A DNA stretch of 25,697 nt from Planctomycetales bacterium (GTDB lineage Bacteria; Planctomycetota; Phycisphaerae; SM23-33): positions 1 through 25,697 of the forward strand of contig DAOVFI010000004.1 of the NCBI GenBank assembly GCA_030673005.1, in the 5' to 3' direction. A model generated the notes under the pieces. The model saw only the letters and a program-made list of their open reading frames with translations. It was not told where the DNA came from and did no database searches. This document shows, piece after piece, positions 22,626 to 25,697 of this stretch (its first letter is position 1; each line of letters begins with the position of its first letter). Made by a program: the position numbers and the translations under genes.

Positions 22626-22943
22626 ATGAGGCAAACGACCGACGACGAAAAAATGCTGGAAGAACTCCGGAGCCTGCTGGCCGAACAGGTTCGCCAGGCT
22701 GGGAACGGCAGGCTGGAGGAGGTTTCGTCTCTGATGCCAAGGGTTGAGGAACTGCTCAGCCTTGCGTCAGCCAGTCCCTCGACCGATCGCGACGACGAGA
22801 AGGTCAATCTTATTGTTAATCTCTATAAAGAGTTATGCCTGAAACTCGCAGCCGAAAAAAGCGAACTGGCCGGTCAACTGAAGAAAATGCAGACGGGCAA
22901 ACGCTCGCTGCAAGCATATCAGGACGCCGCAACCCGATGGTAA
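22626..22943 (+). CDS. Small helical protein, possibly FliT/FlgN-like chaperone
   Basis: The 105-residue product is predicted all-helical and highly charged, with no signal peptide. It has an N-terminal helix (EKMLEELRSLLAEQVRQAGN), a central helix pair and a long C-terminal helix (NLIVNLYKELCLKLAAEKSE then LAGQLKKMQTGKRSLQAYQD). The final pattern, a lysine-rich GKRSLQAY, resembles the tail of short flagellar chaperones of the FliT/FlgN kind. GGAGTAGCAGG precedes ATG 22626. It may be co-transcribed with the TPR gene, although the palindromic element separates them. The chaperone identity is a suggestion from size, helical content and context, not a firm family match. Confidence 0.7.
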   Translation: MRQTTDDEKMLEELRSLLAEQVRQAGNGRLEEVSSLMPRVEELLSLASASPSTDRDDEKVNLIVNLYKELCLKLAAEKSELAGQLKKMQTGKRSLQAYQDAATRW

Positions 22944-23587
22944 AAGCAGTAAATCGCCCTGTTTGTTAAATCCGCAATCAGTCCACGGATTACACGGCGC
23001 GGCCCTTGGCCGCAACCAAAGTAATCACTGTCCAATAGTCAATAACTGACTGGCTCTGTCCAACAATTGGAAGATAGAAAAAAAGCGTTTATCGCATTGG
23101 GCTACCAGCGGACAGCAGGAACAAGAAGGACCCGGATTGCTCTTTTCTTGAAGCATACGGCTGAACTCTTATATACAGGACAACCCGCTGGCAGCCCATA
23201 AAGCGATAAACGCCCTTTTTGCCGGCCAATAATGGTTCAAAGGCATATTTCCCAACCGTAGGACAAAGCCTGCGATTTATTGTGGTTGAATGAAAATCTT
23301 TACAGAATTTCGAGAAATCGAACGTTGGTGGTACGAATTACACGAATTTTTATAACCTTTCAGGCTGTGGCGCCGACAAGACAGCCTGAACGGTTACTAC
23401 GATTTTTTAAATAATCCGTAATCCGCCGTACGACTCCGCTCACGGCAGGCAATCCGCAATCCACAATCCGCAATCGACAAAGGTTTTTTATCTTCAAAAT
23501 CAAAACAATTCCCTGTGCATTAAAGAAATTGTCGTGTACGATTATCCGCGGTTGGTAAGGAATGGAATCTTTATCTGATTGGTGCGG
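22944..23587. other. Gene-free region with repeat copy B and AATCCGCAATCC repeats
   Basis: Contains dispersed repeat copy B (23013-23335). It is followed by short reiterated text of the type AATCCGCAATCC around 23412-23476, including GCCGTACGACTCCGCTCACGGC, which can form a hairpin. The last 100 bases are AT-rich and presumably carry the promoter of the sigma-54 activator gene, but no box is convincing. No gene is visible. Confidence 0.65.
23013..23335 (+). repeat. Dispersed repeat, copy B (323 bp)
   Basis: Matches the reverse complement of 3449-3832 over both flanks, beginning CAACCAAAGTAATCACTGTC and ending at GTGGTACG. The internal stem GCGTTTATCGC ... CCAGCGG / CCGCTGG ... GCGATAAACGC is kept. 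The loop is shorter than in copy A and carries different sequence. No intact coding frame is inside. Confidence 0.85.
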
Positions 23588-25060
23588 ATGAACAGTAGTG
23601 CAGAGCGGATGTTACGGTCGGTCGTAACGGTCGGGCGGGGTTTTTCCCGGACGTTGCAGCAGGAGGGGATTCTTTGCGCCTTTGCCGACGAGATCATTCC
23701 CGCTGACGACCCTGCCGACGCGCCGGAGATAATACGCCGGATTTGCCCTGAACTCGTCCTGGTATTGCAGGACGCCGCTCCGGGCCGGACAATTCAGTTC
23801 ATTCGGAACGTGCAGACCCTCTCGCCGGAGACTCCCGTAGTGGTCGTTTCGGCGAATCCTTCCGTGGATGATGCCGTGCGGTCCGTTCGGGCCGGTGCGC
23901 TCGATTATATCGCCGGTCCGCTTGACAGGCAGACCCTTGTCCGCCTGATCGACGGGATGCAGATCGAAAAGGCTGCGACCAGCCGCCTGCGTCAGCGGTT
24001 CTTTTCCGACAAATGTCCGCCCGGCGTAGAGATCGTCGGTAAAAGCCCAGGCCTGGTCGGATGCCTCGAAATGATCCGCCTGATCTCCGAGAGCCGGTGC
24101 AATCCGATCCTGATTATGGGCGAGACGGGTGTGGGAAAGGAACTGGCGGCCCGGGCGGTCCACTGGTGGCGATACGGCGATTTCGAACGGTTCATCGCGG
24201 TCAACTGTGCGACCCTGACGGCGAGTCTCCTGGAAAGCGAACTGTTCGGGCACGTCAAAGGCGCATTCACCGGGGCGGATCGCGAAAAGACGGGCCTGTT
24301 CGAGCAGGCCTGCGACGGAAGCATCTTTCTCGATGAAATCAGCGAGATGGCGCCGGATCTACAGGCGAAACTGCTTCGCGTGCTCCAGGAAAGGACGTTC
24401 CGCAAGGTCGGCGGTACACGGGACATCTCCTGCAACGCCACGGTTATCGCCTCCAGCAACAAGAACCTCTCGACCGAGGCGGGCGACGGCAGATTCCGCC
24501 AGGACCTGTATTACCGCCTCGCGGTCTTTCCGATAACCATACCAACGCTCCGGCAGGAAGGGCGTCGCGGCGATATTCCGTTACTGGCTGAGTATTTTCT
24601 CCTTAAATCCTCCCAGTCTATCGATAAAGGCGGTCCACTGCGGCTCGGTAAAGAGGCGCAGCGATACCTGGTAAAACACGACTGGCCCGGGAACGTCCGC
24701 GAACTCCGCAACGTCATCGAGCGGGCGATTATCCTGGAAAATGGCGGGGAAATCGCTGTTACCAGCCTGGTTTTCGACGGAGATGAAGGGCCGGTTACAC
24801 CCGCGCAAGCCCAGCCTCGTGAAAAGCCCCGGAAGGACTTTTCACTGGAAGCAGCCGAGAGGGAGTTTATTCTTCGCGCCTTGCAGGAGACAGGTTGGCA
24901 AAGAACGCGTGCGGCGGCGCTGCTGGGCATCACCAGGCCGACGCTGTATGCAAAATTGAAACTATATGACATCAAGGCGCCCGAAGAAAAACAAAAAATC
25001 TCTTCAACACCTGTAGATTCACCAAAAGAAACCGCACTCCCAGGCTCTCCCGCACAGTAA
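23588..25060 (+). CDS. NtrC-family sigma-54 activator with receiver-like domain (FleQ/FlrC-like)
   Basis: The protein activates sigma-54 RNA polymerase. I use ATG 23588 (MNSSAERMLRS); the open frame starts 9 bases earlier at TTG. In this 490-residue numbering, residues 10-125 fold like a receiver domain. However, the site expected to hold the phosphoacceptor Asp reads LVLVLQDAAPG (Leu/Gln at the usual place), the early acidic pair is missing, and the conserved Lys (usually TKP) is Gly (IAGP). Phosphorylation control is therefore doubtful, as in FleQ. The AAA+ domain is intact: GETGVGKE (178-185), GAFTGA (225-230), FLDEI (247-251), an arginine-finger region (RFRQDLYYRLAVFPI) and WPGNVRELRN. 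A Fis-type helix-turn-helix ends the protein (RTRAAALLGITRPTLYAKLK). It follows the flagellar cluster and probably drives the promoter at 6952. Confidence 0.93.
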   Translation: MNSSAERMLRSVVTVGRGFSRTLQQEGILCAFADEIIPADDPADAPEIIRRICPELVLVLQDAAPGRTIQFIRNVQTLSPETPVVVVSANPSVDDAVRSVRAGALDYIAGPLDRQTLVRLIDGMQIEKAATSRLRQRFFSDKCPPGVEIVGKSPGLVGCLEMIRLISESRCNPILIMGETGVGKELAARAVHWWRYGDFERFIAVNCATLTASLLESELFGHVKGAFTGADREKTGLFEQACDGSIFLDEISEMAPDLQAKLLRVLQERTFRKVGGTRDISCNATVIASSNKNLSTEAGDGRFRQDLYYRLAVFPITIPTLRQEGRRGDIPLLAEYFLLKSSQSIDKGGPLRLGKEAQRYLVKHDWPGNVRELRNVIERAIILENGGEIAVTSLVFDGDEGPVTPAQAQPREKPRKDFSLEAAEREFILRALQETGWQRTRAAALLGITRPTLYAKLKLYDIKAPEEKQKISSTPVDSPKETALPGSPAQ

Positions 25061-25100
25061 TAGCCTGTCTTACCAGGCGTTCACAGGTACGAGACAGAGC

Positions 25101-25200
25101 GGAACCAAGCGGAACCAAGCGGAACCAAGCGGAACCAAACGGAACGAAACGGAACGAAACGGAACCGTTTGGAACCATTTGGAACCGTTCGGAACGGTTA
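25101..25200. repeat. Ten-unit tandem array of a 10-bp repeat
   Basis: Exactly ten 10-base units: GGAACCAAGC three times, GGAACCAAAC, GGAACGAAAC twice, GGAACCGTTT, GGAACCATTT, GGAACCGTTC and GGAACGGTTA. GGAAC is invariant; the second half drifts from CAAGC to CGTTT across the array. No coding frame of quality covers it. Confidence 0.92.
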
Positions 25201-25315
25201 GAAACGACGCCGAAATTCGCAAACCCTTGTTCTGGAGGTAGTTGCGTATTTTTCACTTCATATACACGCTATCAGCGTAAATTTTTAGTTACCTATTTTA
25301 CCCAGACAATCCAGT

Positions 25316-25457
25316 ATTCTGTCAATATGTGGTGGCACAGGTTTGTAACCTGTGCGGCTGACAGAGGTCACAAACCTGTGCGGCTGACAACACAGGTTAC
25401 AAACCTGTGCGGCCTACACAGGTTACAAACCTGTGCCACCAACAGATTTCCGGTCTC
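25316..25457. repeat. GGTGGCAC-family palindromic element, copy 4 (expanded)
   Basis: Core 25331-25440 starts GGTGGCACAGGTTTGTAACC and ends CCTGTGCCACC. The right arm unit CACAGGTTACAAACCTGTGC is present about three times in tandem, joined by GGCTGACA or GGCCTACA. The left flank has ATTCTGTCAATATGT, similar to the leaders of copies 1 and 2; the right flank CAACAGATTTCCGG resembles theirs. Confidence 0.8.
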
Positions 25458-25514
25458 ACAGTAATCCGGTATTCCGGTCTCACGTTATTGACTTGTCAAA
25501 TATCATCTTGCACG

Positions 25515-25559
25515 TGCGATCCCATTGATCGCATCTGGGCGCGAAAAAAAAACGCGCCC
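25515..25559. repeat. Two adjacent perfect hairpins, one with an A9 loop
   Basis: TGCGATC-CCATT-GATCGCA (25515-25533) is followed by GGGCGCG-AAAAAAAAA-CGCGCCC (25537-25559). Both stems are 7 bp and perfect. No T-run follows on the + strand, so a simple terminator is unlikely there. Confidence 0.7.
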
Positions 25560-25697
25560 CCATCCTTAACAGGCGTGCGCCGGGTTGGCGCGCTCCAAGG
25601 CGGCGCAAAAAATCCCGGAATTTACGTAAGTCATTGTTAATAAAGGGTGAAATTTTTTTATTTTTTTCCGAAAATGCCGAAACCGTGCGCCGGTTTG

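Larger units (their letters stand above)
25061..25697. other. Gene-free right end with repeats and hairpins
   Basis: No convincing gene lies in the last 637 bases. It holds the decamer tandem array (25101-25200), palindromic element copy 4 (25331-25440), and two adjacent hairpins at 25515-25559. After 25560 come GC-rich text and an A/T-rich tract (ATTGTTAATAAAGG, then T-runs) that may precede a gene beyond the window. Confidence 0.6.

Noticed and set aside
25101..25440. Short repeats at the right end as a CRISPR array
   Set aside because: The 10-bp units have no spacers, and the palindrome units are tandem arms of an inverted repeat without unique spacers or cas genes.

Overview
The window is about 25.7 kb of moderately GC-rich bacterial DNA. 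It is dominated by a flagellar rod/hook/hook-filament-junction gene cluster on the + strand (about 6.95-21.1 kb). Genes for both the L ring (flgH) and P ring (flgI) mean a cell with an outer membrane. The sigma-54 promoter, the sigma-54 activator and the many short palindromic repeats between genes suggest an uncultured diderm such as a planctomycete or other PVC-type lineage. That placement is inference; no rRNA or other phylogenetic marker is present.

Left part (1-4.7 kb, all genes on the - strand): a secreted protein of unknown function running off the left edge, a frameshifted and truncated gene remnant, a small single-pass membrane protein, a two-CBS-domain protein and an HPP-family membrane protein. 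A gene-free kilobase (3.13-4.18 kb) is full of palindromes and holds copy A of a 320-385 bp dispersed repeat.

Centre (4.9-21.1 kb, + strand): a protein joining a helix-turn-helix domain to a GspE/PilB-type ATPase domain whose catalytic motifs are degraded. After a textbook sigma-54 promoter at 6952 come fliK, flgD, flgE, a membrane-anchored PilZ protein, flgF, flgG, flgA, flgH, flgI, flgJ (rod-binding part only), flgN, flgK and flgL. Together these specify the hook-length ruler, hook cap, hook, distal rod, the P and L rings with their chaperone, and the hook-filament junction with its chaperone.

Right part (21.1-25.7 kb): a TPR protein behind a possible second sigma-54 promoter, a small FliT/FlgN-like helical protein, repeat copy B (inverted relative to A), and an NtrC-family sigma-54 activator with a receiver-like domain lacking the phosphorylation residues. 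This is the obvious candidate regulator of the sigma-54 promoters. The last 640 bases hold only repeats and hairpins.

The most unusual aspect is the load of palindromic elements inside the flagellar operon. A 171-bp element with a perfect 30-bp outer stem and two perfect inner hairpins lies between fliK and flgD. A family of elements ending in GGTGGCAC/GTGCCACC appears to supply the stop codons of two genes. A related element is read through in frame within the flgI signal region. FlgD also carries an internal 60-residue tandem duplication.
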